The notes below the pieces were generated by a model. That model was not told where the DNA came from. It did not search any database and was given only the letters and a program-made list of their open reading frames with translations. DNA of 64,000 nucleotides from assembly GCA_004078665.1 (NCBI GenBank), contig SCFO01000002.1, positions 62,001 to 126,000 on the forward strand, written 5' to 3'. This DNA comes from Halobacillus fulvus. GTDB lineage: Bacteria; Bacillota; Bacilli; Bacillales; Halobacillaceae. The stretch's first letter is position 1. The number at the start of each line of letters is the position of its first letter. The position numbers and the translations under genes were made by a program. Positions 50,685 through 59,957 of the stretch are shown piece after piece.

Positions 50685-50714
50685 AAAGAAACGATGATGT
50701 AGTCGTTTCTTTTA
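50683..50714 (+). terminator. Terminator of the zinc-starvation operon
   Basis: Perfect stem AAAAGAAACGA/TCGTTTCTTTT right after the stop. Confidence 0.88.
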
Positions 50715-50871
50715 TGAGATTTCTTTATATATGTATTTCATGATTCTAATATAGAAAGAAAAGGACATTTCCTCTTTTACGTCGAATCTTCCCTTTATAT
50801 CTAGTTAGAAGGGGAGATCAGACATGAGTCACGGGGTAACCGGTAAGGCAGCGATTAGGAGGATAGGATAA

Positions 50872-51330
50872 GTGAAACTCGTCGGGTTCCGTGTCCTGTG
50901 CGAGGGGGAAGAGTATATAGAAGAGATCCCGAAAGCTGCAAGAAAGTTAAAAGAAAGAATGGAGGAAATCCAGCACGTTATGAACGAAGGACAGCAAATT
51001 GGTGCGTTTGTTGTGGAGGCTGGCTCTCCAGAAGAAGACGGCTACTGGGTTGGTATTGAAGTCAGCACGTTCGAGGATGTGCCTTCCTCCATGGCAACAT
51101 TGACCATTCCGCCGCAAACCTATGCGACGATTCAGCACAAAGGGCCGAATGACCAAATAAGAGAAACTTATACCGCGTTACATAAATGGACAGCAATTCA
51201 AGGTTATAGGCGGGCGAATCATCGGTGGAGCCTGGAAATCTATCATCAAGAAAACGATCCGGAAAATGTCTGTGAGGTGCAGGTGGAGTTATGCGACCCT
51301 ATCTATCTAAAAAGCTATGGGGAGGTTTGA
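50872..51330 (+). CDS. GyrI-like/effector-binding domain protein, 152 aa
   Basis: Free-standing small-molecule-binding domain like the C-terminal half of AraC/BmrR regulators. Repeating beta strands (LVGFRVLCEG, WVGIEVSTFEDVPSSMATLT, ATIQHKGPNDQIRETYTAL, WSLEIYHQEN). No DNA-binding part. GTG 50872 follows TAGGAGGATAGGATAA. The GNAT gene starts 2 bp after its stop, so the pair is co-translated. Confidence 0.8.
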   Translation: MKLVGFRVLCEGEEYIEEIPKAARKLKERMEEIQHVMNEGQQIGAFVVEAGSPEEDGYWVGIEVSTFEDVPSSMATLTIPPQTYATIQHKGPNDQIRETYTALHKWTAIQGYRRANHRWSLEIYHQENDPENVCEVQVELCDPIYLKSYGEV

Positions 51331-51331
51331 A

Positions 51332-51820
51332 ATGGAAATCATCGAGATTAGGGATCAGCCGGATTTATTAGAACAGGCTGTCCATGCCTTTTGGAAGCAG
51401 TGGGGGAGTGAGGAGAACTATGTTATTTACGAAAATTGTATCGAGCATTCTGTTGAAACAGATTCCGCCCTCCCATCCTTTTATATCATGAAGGAAAACG
51501 AAGCGATCATTGGAACGTTTGCGCTTCTAAGGAACGATTTGAACAGGCGGCAAGATTTATGTCCGTGGTTGGCTTGTCTGTATGTAGCCGAACCTTTTAG
51601 AGGGAAGTCTCTCGGGCGGAGACTCCTCGACCATGGAATTCAGGAAGCTGCTCGAAAGGGTTATTCCACCGTCTATTTGACAACGGATTTAGATGGATAT
51701 TACGAGCAATATGGTTGGAAAGAGGAAGGGATCGCTTACAACAGTGGGGGAGAAAGCTTAAAGCTGTATCGAAAGCAGACAGAAACCGATGGAACGAATA
51801 ATAATATAATAGAGACCTGA
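51332..51820 (+). CDS. GNAT acetyltransferase, 162 aa
   Basis: Acetyl-CoA loop in CLYVAEPFRGKSLGRRLLDH, followed by GIQEAARKGYSTVYLTTDLD and YYEQYGWKEEGIAYNSGGES. ATG 51332 lies just after GGGGAGGTTTGAA, at the end of the effector-binding gene. Substrate unknown; the tandem with a ligand-binding protein suggests a shared small molecule (inference). Confidence 0.88.
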   Translation: MEIIEIRDQPDLLEQAVHAFWKQWGSEENYVIYENCIEHSVETDSALPSFYIMKENEAIIGTFALLRNDLNRRQDLCPWLACLYVAEPFRGKSLGRRLLDHGIQEAARKGYSTVYLTTDLDGYYEQYGWKEEGIAYNSGGESLKLYRKQTETDGTNNNIIET

Positions 51821-51851
51821 GCGACTCGTAAACCGTCCGCTCAGGTCTTTC
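51813..51851. terminator. Terminator shared by GNAT and MFS genes
   Basis: AGACCTGAGC/GCTCAGGTCT stem with a T tail on the right side; overlaps both gene ends slightly. Confidence 0.7.
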
Positions 51852-53037
51852 CTTTTTTCTTTTTCAAAAACATACGGACAATGATCATGTACCCAGCCGG
51901 GAGAAACCCTAAGAATAGAACAAGTCCGGACCAGCCGAACCATTCCCAGATTGGACTAAGCGCAGAGCTTCCGAAGACGACTCCGATGTAATAGGAGACG
52001 AGGTACAAGCTTGCTGCACTGCCTTTATGGTGAGTCACAAGCTCCCCAATCGATGAGGCCGTCAGGGAATGAGCTGTGAAAAAGCCGAGGCAGAGTACAC
52101 AAAGTCCGATCGTAATCATGAAAATGGAAGGGGACAGTGTAATCCAGATGCCCACTGTAAACACAAAGGTAGCGATAAATCGGACCTTATCAAGTCCGAA
52201 ATGTCCTGCGAGCCACCCGGAAAACGGCGATCCGATCACCCCAAGCCCATACGCTAAGAAAAAGAATGAAATGGCTGAGAGTGATAAGCCGAAGGGCTCA
52301 TCCTGCAGGTAGAAGGGCAAATAGGTCCATAAACCGGTAAAGGCGGTTTGAAAAATGATCCCCAGACCGAAAATCAGAAGCAACGTTGGGTTTTTCAAAT
52401 GGTAAGTCAGCTGCTTTACATCTTCCTTAAAGGTCAGGTTCCCCGGTGAGAAAAAGCGTGATGCCGGAACCATGAACAGCACAAGTCCAAATAGGATCAG
52501 ACCTAATCCTGCGAGAATATAAAAGAAGAACTGCCAGGATAGCCAGTCTGTGACAGCCGCAGCGAATACGCGCCCCATCATGCCTCCGAATACGTTACTT
52601 GCAATGTAGAGAGATGTGGCGACATGGACATGGTTCGGGTGGATTTCTTCACTTAAGTAAGCAATGGCTGCTGCCGGAAGACCGGCGAGCATAATCCCTT
52701 GGATCAACCGCAAAACAAGCAAAAGCGTAAACGAATCGCTGATCGGAATCAGGACGAATGGAACGGTAGCCCCAAGCAGCGAAAGCTTGATGAACGATGT
52801 TCGCCCGTAACGATCCGAGAAAAATCCGAGTATGACTAAGCCGACGATCAGTCCGATGATCGTCAACGAAAGCGACAGGCTAGAGGTAGAAATGCTGATG
52901 CCGAATTCTTCTACATAGACAGGGAAGAGCGGTTGCACGGCATACATGCTGGCAAATATGAAAAATGAAGCGAGTGCAAGGCTGATGGCGATTTTCCAAA
53001 AGCTCGAATCGCTCATTTTGTAGCCATATTGATTCAT
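51841..53037 (-). CDS. MFS transporter, YnfM/AraJ-like, 398 aa
   Basis: Twelve membrane segments; motif A form GFFSDRYGRTSFIKLSL after the second, and RLIQGIMLAGLPAAAIAYLS in the fourth. The PVYVEEFGISISTSSLSLS segment is typical of the YnfM branch of drug or metabolite exporters. ATG 53037 follows GAAGGGATCTT; an internal ATG at 53016 is also possible. No regulator adjacent. Confidence 0.9.
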   Translation of the reverse strand: MNQYGYKMSDSSFWKIAISLALASFFIFASMYAVQPLFPVYVEEFGISISTSSLSLSLTIIGLIVGLVILGFFSDRYGRTSFIKLSLLGATVPFVLIPISDSFTLLLVLRLIQGIMLAGLPAAAIAYLSEEIHPNHVHVATSLYIASNVFGGMMGRVFAAAVTDWLSWQFFFYILAGLGLILFGLVLFMVPASRFFSPGNLTFKEDVKQLTYHLKNPTLLLIFGLGIIFQTAFTGLWTYLPFYLQDEPFGLSLSAISFFFLAYGLGVIGSPFSGWLAGHFGLDKVRFIATFVFTVGIWITLSPSIFMITIGLCVLCLGFFTAHSLTASSIGELVTHHKGSAASLYLVSYYIGVVFGSSALSPIWEWFGWSGLVLFLGFLPAGYMIIVRMFLKKKKGKT

Positions 53038-53292
53038 AAGATCCCTTCTTCAGATGCAAAATTGAATATGTTCCATTATAAAAGGTGAGGAAGGATAATA
53101 CAAAGAAAGCAGATGATACAAAGCCCGTGATTTTATTTGGGTCCTATCAGTGTAATTCGACACTTTTAATGAAAAAATTACAAATATGTTAAAGAAGTAG
53201 GTTTATATATGTTTTTTTTAGAGAACACATTATAATAAAAATAACATCTCAGTTTTTCTCCAAGAAACGTTCTTATAAAGGGAAGGTGGATC

Positions 53293-54180
53293 ATGGAATC
53301 TGTACAAATGGTAAAGAAAAGTCTTTGGATGACCGCACTCGTATTGTTTTTTACTTTGATGTTTGCACCTGCTTCTGCGTATGCAGACAAATGTAAGTTT
53401 TATGAACCCGTTTTAATTGAACAGGATTATTCGTGCGATTTCACGCATAAACTTGTCGTTGCCTTAAAACAGCAGGAGAAAGGCCCATTAAGCTTTGAAG
53501 AGGCGAATGAACGAATTATTCAGCTGTCTCAAGCAGAAGCAATGGATACTTACCTGGGCTCCAAAAGTAAAACAGGGGAGGTTCTATATGCAGTGAACGA
53601 AGCCTTTGATATCAGCCTGAAAAAAGTATCGGACTTGGATGCTGGGAAACAGACCGACCGTTATCCTGATGAAATTGTTGAGGGGGTAAAGAAGACCGCC
53701 AAATATTCTTTGACAGAGGAAGAAATTTTGCTTCTGCCTAAAGTACAGGTGATGGATTTTTACTTAAAGTCTAGAAATGACCGTCTCGAAGGTCCGGAAA
53801 TCCGTCAGCTGATTAATACGATCTTCGGGATCAACCTGGATGGGATCTCTTCTCTTGAAGGAGCCGGTATCGGCCTTTTTTCAAAAGAGCAATGGATTAT
53901 ACAAGGTGAGAAAGATTTGTTCGTTGTGTACACGAGTGTGGATGATGTAGAGGCTAGGATCGAAGCGACGGAATATTTTAAAGAGCAGACGGGGTTAGAT
54001 GGATTTCCTGATGATTTAAAACGTCAGCTGGAGGAGATCGGCTATACTTATAATGAGGCAATCGACGCTTATTTCTATGCGAATCCGACTGGTGAATCGG
54101 TGCCAGATGAGTTTAAGGGAAGGACACTAGGGACGCTTGCAAAATATATTCAGCAAAATTATTCGGATTTATTAAACTAA
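53293..54180 (+). CDS. Secreted protein with internal repeats, unknown function
   Basis: 295 aa. Signal peptide (ALVLFFTLMFAPASAYA, cleavage before DKCKF). The mature protein contains a repeated module of about 50 residues: 66-116 (LSFEEANERIIQLSQAEAMD ... FDISLKKVSDLD) and 138-189 (YSLTEEEILLLPKVQVMDFY ... FGINLDGISSLE), with a weaker third copy at 250-294. Two Cys (34, 48) could form a disulfide. I do not recognise the family. ATG 53293 follows GGGAAGGTGGATC. Strong terminator after it. Confidence 0.75.
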   Translation: MESVQMVKKSLWMTALVLFFTLMFAPASAYADKCKFYEPVLIEQDYSCDFTHKLVVALKQQEKGPLSFEEANERIIQLSQAEAMDTYLGSKSKTGEVLYAVNEAFDISLKKVSDLDAGKQTDRYPDEIVEGVKKTAKYSLTEEEILLLPKVQVMDFYLKSRNDRLEGPEIRQLINTIFGINLDGISSLEGAGIGLFSKEQWIIQGEKDLFVVYTSVDDVEARIEATEYFKEQTGLDGFPDDLKRQLEEIGYTYNEAIDAYFYANPTGESVPDEFKGRTLGTLAKYIQQNYSDLLN

Positions 54181-54224
54181 TAGAAATGCCTGCTCTTATC
54201 TGTTTAATAGAGCAGGCATTTCTA
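54181..54224. terminator. Bidirectional terminator
   Basis: Perfect 16-bp stem TAGAAATGCCTGCTCT/AGAGCAGGCATTTCTA. Confidence 0.92.
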
Positions 54225-54267
54225 TTATCCGCATTCTAAACGAAGGTCAAGAGCCAATGTGTTTCGT

Positions 54268-54564
54268 CTAAAATCTAGTGGATATAGATTTAAATAATTT
54301 CTTCTCTTGCTCAAGACTCTTCTGCATCTTCTGTCCACACACCTCACTACATACAGCGAATATACCGTCCTCCCCTTTATTTTTTGCTTCAGAACCAACG
54401 GCAGACAGGATCATGGGGACGCTTGTGCGTCTAGTGGTAAGTTCAATCTGAATGATCCTCCCGTCTGGATCGTTATAGACTACACCCTCCGCGAATGTCA
54501 CAGGTATTCCGAACACCTCGTCCTCTCCCACAATTTTCTTCATACACCACGAACATTTCAGCAT
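54268..54564 (-). CDS. Small zinc-binding-like protein, 98 aa
   Basis: N-terminal LKCSWCMKKIVGEDEVFG (CxxC) and C-terminal AVCSEVCGQKMQKSL (CxxxC) could bind one metal, similar to TRASH or MYND-like knuckles. The middle has RRTSVPMILSAVGSEAKNKG. Soluble. ATG 54564 follows AGGAGGACGGTTTC. Function unknown. Confidence 0.7.
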   Translation of the reverse strand: MLKCSWCMKKIVGEDEVFGIPVTFAEGVVYNDPDGRIIQIELTTRRTSVPMILSAVGSEAKNKGEDGIFAVCSEVCGQKMQKSLEQEKKLFKSISTRF

Positions 54565-54701
54565 GAAACCGTCCTCCTTCCTTCAAACTCTGGTACGAAA
54601 AAAAGAAACCTTCTAGTATCAAAAAGTATAGCACAAAGCATCTCTCGTTTTTCTTCCCGACGTCTCTGGTATAGTAATAGTAAAAACATTGAGGTGAGGA
54701 C

Positions 54702-55322
54702 ATGAAGCCAGAAGAAATCTTAGAAAAAATGCGGAGCCATACGCCGGAAGTGCTCGGCAATCAGTCCTTCCGCAACTATTCAATCCTCCTGCCTTTACTA
54801 GAAAAAGACGACGGTCTCCATCTAGTCTTCGAAGTTCGCTCACTAAATATGAGGAGACAGCCGGGAGAAATCTGTTTTCCGGGCGGTAAAGTAGATGAGG
54901 AGGATGACCGGGAAAAAGATACCGCGATTCGGGAAGCGATGGAAGAACTCGGAGTGAATGAACGTCACATTACGCAAGTCTTCCCCTTTGATTTCATGAT
55001 TTCCCCATTCGGTATGAAAATTTCCACGTACGTCGGGTTTATCCACTGTGCAGAGGAAGAGATGAATCCCAATCCAGCGGAAGTCGAAGAGGTATTCACG
55101 GTCCCGCTCTCATTTTTCATGGAAACGAAGCCGGAGGTCCATTACGTCAATGTCGAAATGAAGCCGGATGAAGATTTTCCATTCGACCTCATTCCGGGCG
55201 GGCGTAGGTATGAGTGGACAGCTCGTCGATTTCCGGAATACTTTTATCAATATGGGGATAAAGTGATTTGGGGGCTGACGGCGAGCGTACTCGTGCACTT
55301 TATCGATATGCTTCAATCATAG
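54702..55322 (+). CDS. CoA pyrophosphatase (NudL/YeaB-like Nudix), 206 aa
   Basis: Hydrolyses coenzyme A-type pyrophosphates. Contains the NudL pattern RRQPGEICFPGGKVDEED followed by the Nudix box completion AIREAMEELGV, with Glu residues in place; PFDFMISPFGMKISTYVGFI is typical of this branch. ATG 54702 follows GAGGTGAGGAC. Confidence 0.93.
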   Translation: MKPEEILEKMRSHTPEVLGNQSFRNYSILLPLLEKDDGLHLVFEVRSLNMRRQPGEICFPGGKVDEEDDREKDTAIREAMEELGVNERHITQVFPFDFMISPFGMKISTYVGFIHCAEEEMNPNPAEVEEVFTVPLSFFMETKPEVHYVNVEMKPDEDFPFDLIPGGRRYEWTARRFPEYFYQYGDKVIWGLTASVLVHFIDMLQS

Positions 55323-55406
55323 ATGGAAAAATTATTCCTTTTATGCTTGAATCCCTCTTCCCCTCACCCGATATAGAAAGAAGAAATCAATGGGTGGGGG
55401 AGTATT

Positions 55407-57152
55407 ATGGGAATCAAAGGTAAAATTTTATCAGCTTTTTCAGTATTAATTGTGCTTACGGTCGGATTAGGTGCATTCAACTTCTTTACAGCAAACAGCA
55501 CGAGTGATAATACGAGGGATATTATAGGCGATCAGCTGCCGCTACTAATTGCGGATGAAAAGCTTGCCTATAACATTTCGCAGCGGATTGCCCTGACACG
55601 TGGATATGTGTTGTTTGGTGATCCGGAATATCGTCAGGGTTTCGATACATATACAGAAGAAAGCCAAATCCTTCAGGAAGAAATTTTGGCAGAATCATCC
55701 TCCGAGGCTGCGGAAGAGCTTGTGGAAAAAAGCATAGCCTGGCGCGAGCTTGTCATCGAAGGAGTGTTTACGCCGTTTGAGAACGGAGACGAAGAGGCGG
55801 CGTTGTCTGTCCTTGAGAACGAAGTCACGCCGCTTGGCCGAGAAGTAATGGAAGGGTTTGAGGAGTTAGCGGGGTCTAGAGAAGCTCAGATGTTGGAAGA
55901 CGGGGAATCCATTATTCAAAGTGGAGAGCGCTCGGTCTTGATCGGAGTGATCGTTTCTTTAGCCGTAGCTATTCTCGGTATAGGAATTGCTATTGTCATG
56001 GCAAGACGGATCTCCAATCCGATCCGTACGGTATCCGAACGGATGAAACAGATTGCGGACGGGGATATCAGCCAACCTGATCTCGAATTGAAATCAAATG
56101 ACGAAATCGGGGATCTGGCTCGTGACATGAATGACATGCAGAACTCGCTACGATCCGTACTACAGTCTGTTTCCGAAGCTTCAGAACGCGTCACAAGTCG
56201 GAGTGATGAACTGAATCAGTCCGCTGACGAAGTGAAGCAGGGAAGTGAACAGATCGCCTCGACCATGCAGGAGCTTTCGTCAGGTTCGGAATCCCAGGCG
56301 ACTCAGGCCAGCGATTTGTCGGAGAAAATGAGTGAATTCAGTGAGCGGATTGAACAAGTTTATCAAAGTGGAGAGACGATGACATTCGCGTCTGTGGAAG
56401 TGATGAATATGACGGAAGCAGGGCGCGCGTTGATGGGCGAATCCGTCGAACAGATGAGAACGATCGATGAGATTGTCAAGAACGCAACAGAAAAGGTGAA
56501 GGGCCTTGATACGCAGTCGAGAGAAATTACCAAACTGATTCAGGTCATCGAAGATATCGCCGCCCAGACGAACCTGCTTTCATTGAATGCAGCGATTGAA
56601 GCAGCGCGTGCTGGTGAACATGGAAAAGGTTTTGCAGTTGTTGCGGACGAGGTGCGAAAGCTTGCGGATCAGGTTACCCACTCCGTCAGTGATATTACGA
56701 CGATTGTTGGGAATATCCAGAATGAATCAGGAGACGTCGTCCAGTCGCTTGAAAAGGGATATGAACAGGTCGATCAAGGAACTCGTCAAATTGAACAAAC
56801 GGGCGAAACGTTCGATCAAATTCATGCTTCTGTCATGAATATGGCCAACAGCATTCAAGACATTGCGAAGCATATTAATGAAGTGTCAGAACAGCGTCAG
56901 AACATGAGCGATTCGATCGAAGACATCGCCTCAATTACAGAAGAGTCTGCTGCTGCGATCGAACAGACTGCAGCTTCTGCACAGCAGTCGAACAGCTCGA
57001 TGGATGAGGTCTCTCAGGCGACAGAGGAGCTGGCATGGCTTGCGGGGCAGCTGAATGAAGAAGTGAAGAAATTCAGAATAGCCTCGGACGAAGTGGAACT
57101 GTCAATCGATGAACAAGAAGAAGAAGTCGTGGAACCGAAGCAGGCTTCCTGA
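55407..57152 (+). CDS. Methyl-accepting chemotaxis protein, 581 aa
   Basis: Transmembrane receptor feeding CheA. Layout: N-terminal segment ([20 protein letters not shown]), a helical four-helix-bundle sensor (30-175), second segment ([20 protein letters not shown]), a HAMP domain ([20 protein letters not shown]) and a long signalling coil with the hairpin tip [20 protein letters not shown]. Methylation-type Glu/Gln pairs are present on both flanks. ATG 55407 follows GGGTGGGGGAG. Ligand unknown. Confidence 0.96.
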   Translation: MGIKGKILSAFSVLIVLTVGLGAFNFFTANSTSDNTRDIIGDQLPLLIADEKLAYNISQRIALTRGYVLFGDPEYRQGFDTYTEESQILQEEILAESSSEAAEELVEKSIAWRELVIEGVFTPFENGDEEAALSVLENEVTPLGREVMEGFEELAGSREAQMLEDGESIIQSGERSVLIGVIVSLAVAILGIGIAIVMARRISNPIRTVSERMKQIADGDISQPDLELKSNDEIGDLARDMNDMQNSLRSVLQSVSEASERVTSRSDELNQSADEVKQGSEQIASTMQELSSGSESQATQASDLSEKMSEFSERIEQVYQSGETMTFASVEVMNMTEAGRALMGESVEQMRTIDEIVKNATEKVKGLDTQSREITKLIQVIEDIAAQTNLLSLNAAIEAARAGEHGKGFAVVADEVRKLADQVTHSVSDITTIVGNIQNESGDVVQSLEKGYEQVDQGTRQIEQTGETFDQIHASVMNMANSIQDIAKHINEVSEQRQNMSDSIEDIASITEESAAAIEQTAASAQQSNSSMDEVSQATEELAWLAGQLNEEVKKFRIASDEVELSIDEQEEEVVEPKQAS

Positions 57153-57163
57153 CTGATCTATGA

Positions 57164-57192
57164 GGAACCGCCTTTTAAAAAGGGCGTTCTTC
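57164..57192 (+). terminator. Terminator of the MCP gene
   Basis: GAACCGCC...GGGCGTTC stem (one mismatch) with a short T-rich tail. Confidence 0.65.
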
Positions 57193-57205
57193 ACTATTTA
57201 TAAAG

Positions 57206-57245
57206 AGCAAAGCCACCGGTTTGTCATAACACGGTGGCTTTGCTT
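57206..57245. terminator. Terminator of the FhuF-like gene
   Basis: Perfect stem AAAGCCACCG/CGGTGGCTTT; positioned to end the leftward gene. Confidence 0.85.
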
Positions 57246-57264
57246 TAGTTAATTTTGACCTCTA

Positions 57265-58002
57265 TTAAAGTTTTTCATCCCGTTCCTGATCAGAAATCAG
57301 AGGACATGTCGGACACCTTTTGGCATGTGCCCCTTCGTGAAGCATATATTTCATGCAGCAGTGGCGACGCACGTAAGTCGATGTTCCCTCTTCAGAAGTG
57401 TATAGGCGAAACTCGAAGTGGAGCGGATTACGCCTGCGTTCCGGAAAGAGATCATGTCCTGTCAGAAGGTCTAAATAGAAACGGACGCTTTCTTCATCAT
57501 ATCCTTCTTCCACGAGCGCTTTTGCTTTTTGGTGCAAATTGTGCGAGACGAGGGAATGCATATGAATCGAACGGCTTTTGGATACGTTCGCGATCATCCT
57601 GAAGAGCGGATGGATGTGGCTTGAGACAAACGTATAAAGTAGAGCTCTAACCTCTTCATCTGACAAATCGTCGATCTCATGCACAGCCTCTTCGTTCACA
57701 TGATAGTTCATCACATTTTTCTCCAGCAACTCAATGCCGATCAAATGAGGCGATGTATCAATGATCAAGTTGTGTTTGATCATCGTCTCAAACATCCCCA
57801 TTGCGAATACGGAGTACATCTTTCCGAACAAAAGACCGGATAGAGCGGTATTAGGCGCTCTGAGCTGGTCCGTCTGGATATCGATCAGTTCGCGCGCAAG
57901 GCTCCGATCCCGAAGCAAATCGCTGACTTGATAGTCTGGTGTATGAGACGATCCGATATGGATCCGGTGATCATGTTTCAATGTTTCAAATGTAGCGTTC
58001 AT
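57265..58002 (-). CDS. FhuF-like siderophore-iron reductase, 245 aa
   Basis: Predicted 2Fe-2S protein that releases iron from imported ferrisiderophore. The C-terminus has CC, 13 residues, then CPTC (RHCCMKYMLHEG and KRCPTCPL), the cysteine arrangement of FhuF-type reductases; the N-terminal part matches the IucA/IucC-associated ferric reductase group (EGYDEESVRFYLDLLTGHDL). ATG 58002 follows GGGGGACATATTC; an extension to 58092 would cross the Fur-like box. Divergent from the siderophore genes. Confidence 0.8.
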   Translation of the reverse strand: MNATFETLKHDHRIHIGSSHTPDYQVSDLLRDRSLARELIDIQTDQLRAPNTALSGLLFGKMYSVFAMGMFETMIKHNLIIDTSPHLIGIELLEKNVMNYHVNEEAVHEIDDLSDEEVRALLYTFVSSHIHPLFRMIANVSKSRSIHMHSLVSHNLHQKAKALVEEGYDEESVRFYLDLLTGHDLFPERRRNPLHFEFRLYTSEEGTSTYVRRHCCMKYMLHEGAHAKRCPTCPLISDQERDEKL

Positions 58003-58043
58003 GAATATGTCCCCCACATTTTTCAAAGTATAAGCGTAAGATT

Positions 58044-58062
58044 GGAAATGATAATCGCTTTC
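58044..58062. promoter_or_regulatory. Fur-like box between divergent iron genes
   Basis: Minus-strand GAAAGCGATTATCATTTCC; compare the Fur box GATAATGATTATCATTATC. The TGATAAT half is perfect, the other is degenerate. Located 42 bp before the reductase start and 126 bp before the synthetase start. Confidence 0.7.
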
Positions 58063-58187
58063 AATTATAAGATAATTAGGAGTCACAGACAAACGACAAC
58101 CATTTTCTCAAGAGAGTTCTTTCGGTTTTCGAAAGGTGTGAACGGGAATAGAATGGATAGTACATAAATGGAAAGGAGAATCGGAAC

Positions 58188-59957
58188 ATGACGATACAAC
58201 ACCATGAGTTCAAAGAGAATGCAGAGGCGAAGATTCTCCACCTGCTCGTTCAGGCTCTTATCCGGGAGAATATTTATAAGACGGAAAAAGACGAGCTGGG
58301 TTACCACTTGATCATCGCCGATAAAGGGCAACTGACTGTTCCGATTTCCCATGTGTATCAGCTTGGTCATATCGATCTTGCAGGAGACATTACGTTCCGG
58401 GACGGGAAGAAAGAACACCTCATCTCTAGTCCGGTGGAACTTTTAGAGAAAATAGGATTTGCAACAGACGATCCTTTTTTGAAAGAAATCATCAGTAGCG
58501 TCGATCATTACGCCCTTGCTCTCGAGGCCGCTCGGAAGCGAACAAGAGAGCTTGATGACGCTCCGGATGCTTATACGTATGCGGAAAAGCGGAAGCGTTA
58601 TGAGGATATGTTCAGTCCGCTGACGTTTTTTGAGCAATGGGTGATTGAAGGACATACGATTCACCCGTGTACCCGGACAAGGATCGGACTATCAGAAGAG
58701 GAAGGGAAAGCCTATGCACCGGAATGGGGGGCTCGGCCTGAACTTATTCCAGTGGCGGTTAGGAGCGATGCGTCACGGTTCACGTCTTTGGACGGGCACA
58801 CGATGAAAGATATCTTGTTCAAGGAATATCCGGAGCTTGAAAAAGCATTCCACGCAGAGTGTCCCGATCCGGAACGATATGATTTGATCCCCGTTCATCC
58901 GTGGCAGTGGGAACATACGATTCAAAAGCGTTATGGTGATATGCTCGCGGATGGTCGGATTTTCCCAATCAAAGGTGCGAAAATCAAGACCGCGTCGCTT
59001 ATTTCGTTCCGGACAATGGCCCCAGATCAAAGCAGAACACGGCATCATATAAAAACAGCCGTCAACATTCAAATGACAAGCGCTGTCCGCACGGTATCTG
59101 CGGCTTCGACGCACAACGGGCCGGTCATGTCCCGGTTGCTTGAGCGCATCACAAGTCAGGATCCGGCACTAGGTGATGTGGCGATCATGAAAGACGTCGT
59201 TGGCATTCATTTTGAACCGGATGAGGATAAGGATCGGAACTTTTATCAAAAGAACCTGGCATCCATTTTAAGGGAAAATCCAGAGGCGGATCTGGGCAAA
59301 GACGAAATTGCCATCCCGGCAGCTACGCTCATCGCGCGGTCCCCTTTTTCAGACCAGTTGATCATGGAAGAATTAATTGAGCGAGCTGGCGGAACTCCGC
59401 AGAGTTTTATAAAAACCTATGCCGAAGCAGTACTGCCAGGGCTGTTGACGCTAATGACGAAATACGGCATCAGTATGGAAGCCCACCTGCAAAACAGTGT
59501 CGTCGTTTTTCAGAAAGGTGTACCGAAGCGGGTCATTCTTCGCGATAATGGAGGCATCCGTGTGATGGAGAAGCGGCTTCATACATTTTTCAGGGAAGTA
59601 AGGATTGATCCGAGTACAAATGTCCTGACCGAAGAGCGCCAGGAGCTTGTCGACATGTTCTCCCACGCCTTGATCCATAATCACTTCGGTGAAATGATCG
59701 TGGCGCTGGCTCGTAGGAATCGTGTGGATGAAAAAGTATTGTGGAATCAGGTGAAAATCGTCATTCAAAATACTTATGAACAGTTAGAGAAAGATGGGAC
59801 GCCGGCCGAATCACTTGAAGATGAGAACGTTTTGCTCTTCCGACCGTCCCGCATGAAGGCTTTAGTGAAAATGCGCTGGAGTGATCAATCGATAGACAAC
59901 GAATACGTCGACATTGATCAGCCCTTTCAGACAGAGGAGGAGGTGTTCCGTCCATGA
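58188..59957 (+). CDS. NIS siderophore synthetase 1 (IucA/IucC family), 589 aa
   Basis: ATP-dependent enzyme that joins a carboxylate (usually citrate) to an amine or alcohol in NRPS-independent siderophore assembly. Family motifs in order: EGHTIHPCTRTRIGLS, YDLIPVHPWQWEHTI, IKTAVNIQMTSAVRTVS, ISMEAHLQNSVVVFQKG, and a C-terminal FhuF-like part ending MVALARRNR. ATG 58188 follows GGAAAGGAGAATCGGAAC. The second synthetase overlaps by four bases. Confidence 0.95.
   Translation: MTIQHHEFKENAEAKILHLLVQALIRENIYKTEKDELGYHLIIADKGQLTVPISHVYQLGHIDLAGDITFRDGKKEHLISSPVELLEKIGFATDDPFLKEIISSVDHYALALEAARKRTRELDDAPDAYTYAEKRKRYEDMFSPLTFFEQWVIEGHTIHPCTRTRIGLSEEEGKAYAPEWGARPELIPVAVRSDASRFTSLDGHTMKDILFKEYPELEKAFHAECPDPERYDLIPVHPWQWEHTIQKRYGDMLADGRIFPIKGAKIKTASLISFRTMAPDQSRTRHHIKTAVNIQMTSAVRTVSAASTHNGPVMSRLLERITSQDPALGDVAIMKDVVGIHFEPDEDKDRNFYQKNLASILRENPEADLGKDEIAIPAATLIARSPFSDQLIMEELIERAGGTPQSFIKTYAEAVLPGLLTLMTKYGISMEAHLQNSVVVFQKGVPKRVILRDNGGIRVMEKRLHTFFREVRIDPSTNVLTEERQELVDMFSHALIHNHFGEMIVALARRNRVDEKVLWNQVKIVIQNTYEQLEKDGTPAESLEDENVLLFRPSRMKALVKMRWSDQSIDNEYVDIDQPFQTEEEVFRP

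Noticed and set aside
54268-54564. tRNA or structured RNA in the 54.2-54.6 kb gap
   Set aside because: The sequence is explained by a leftward small protein gene with a strong ribosome site.
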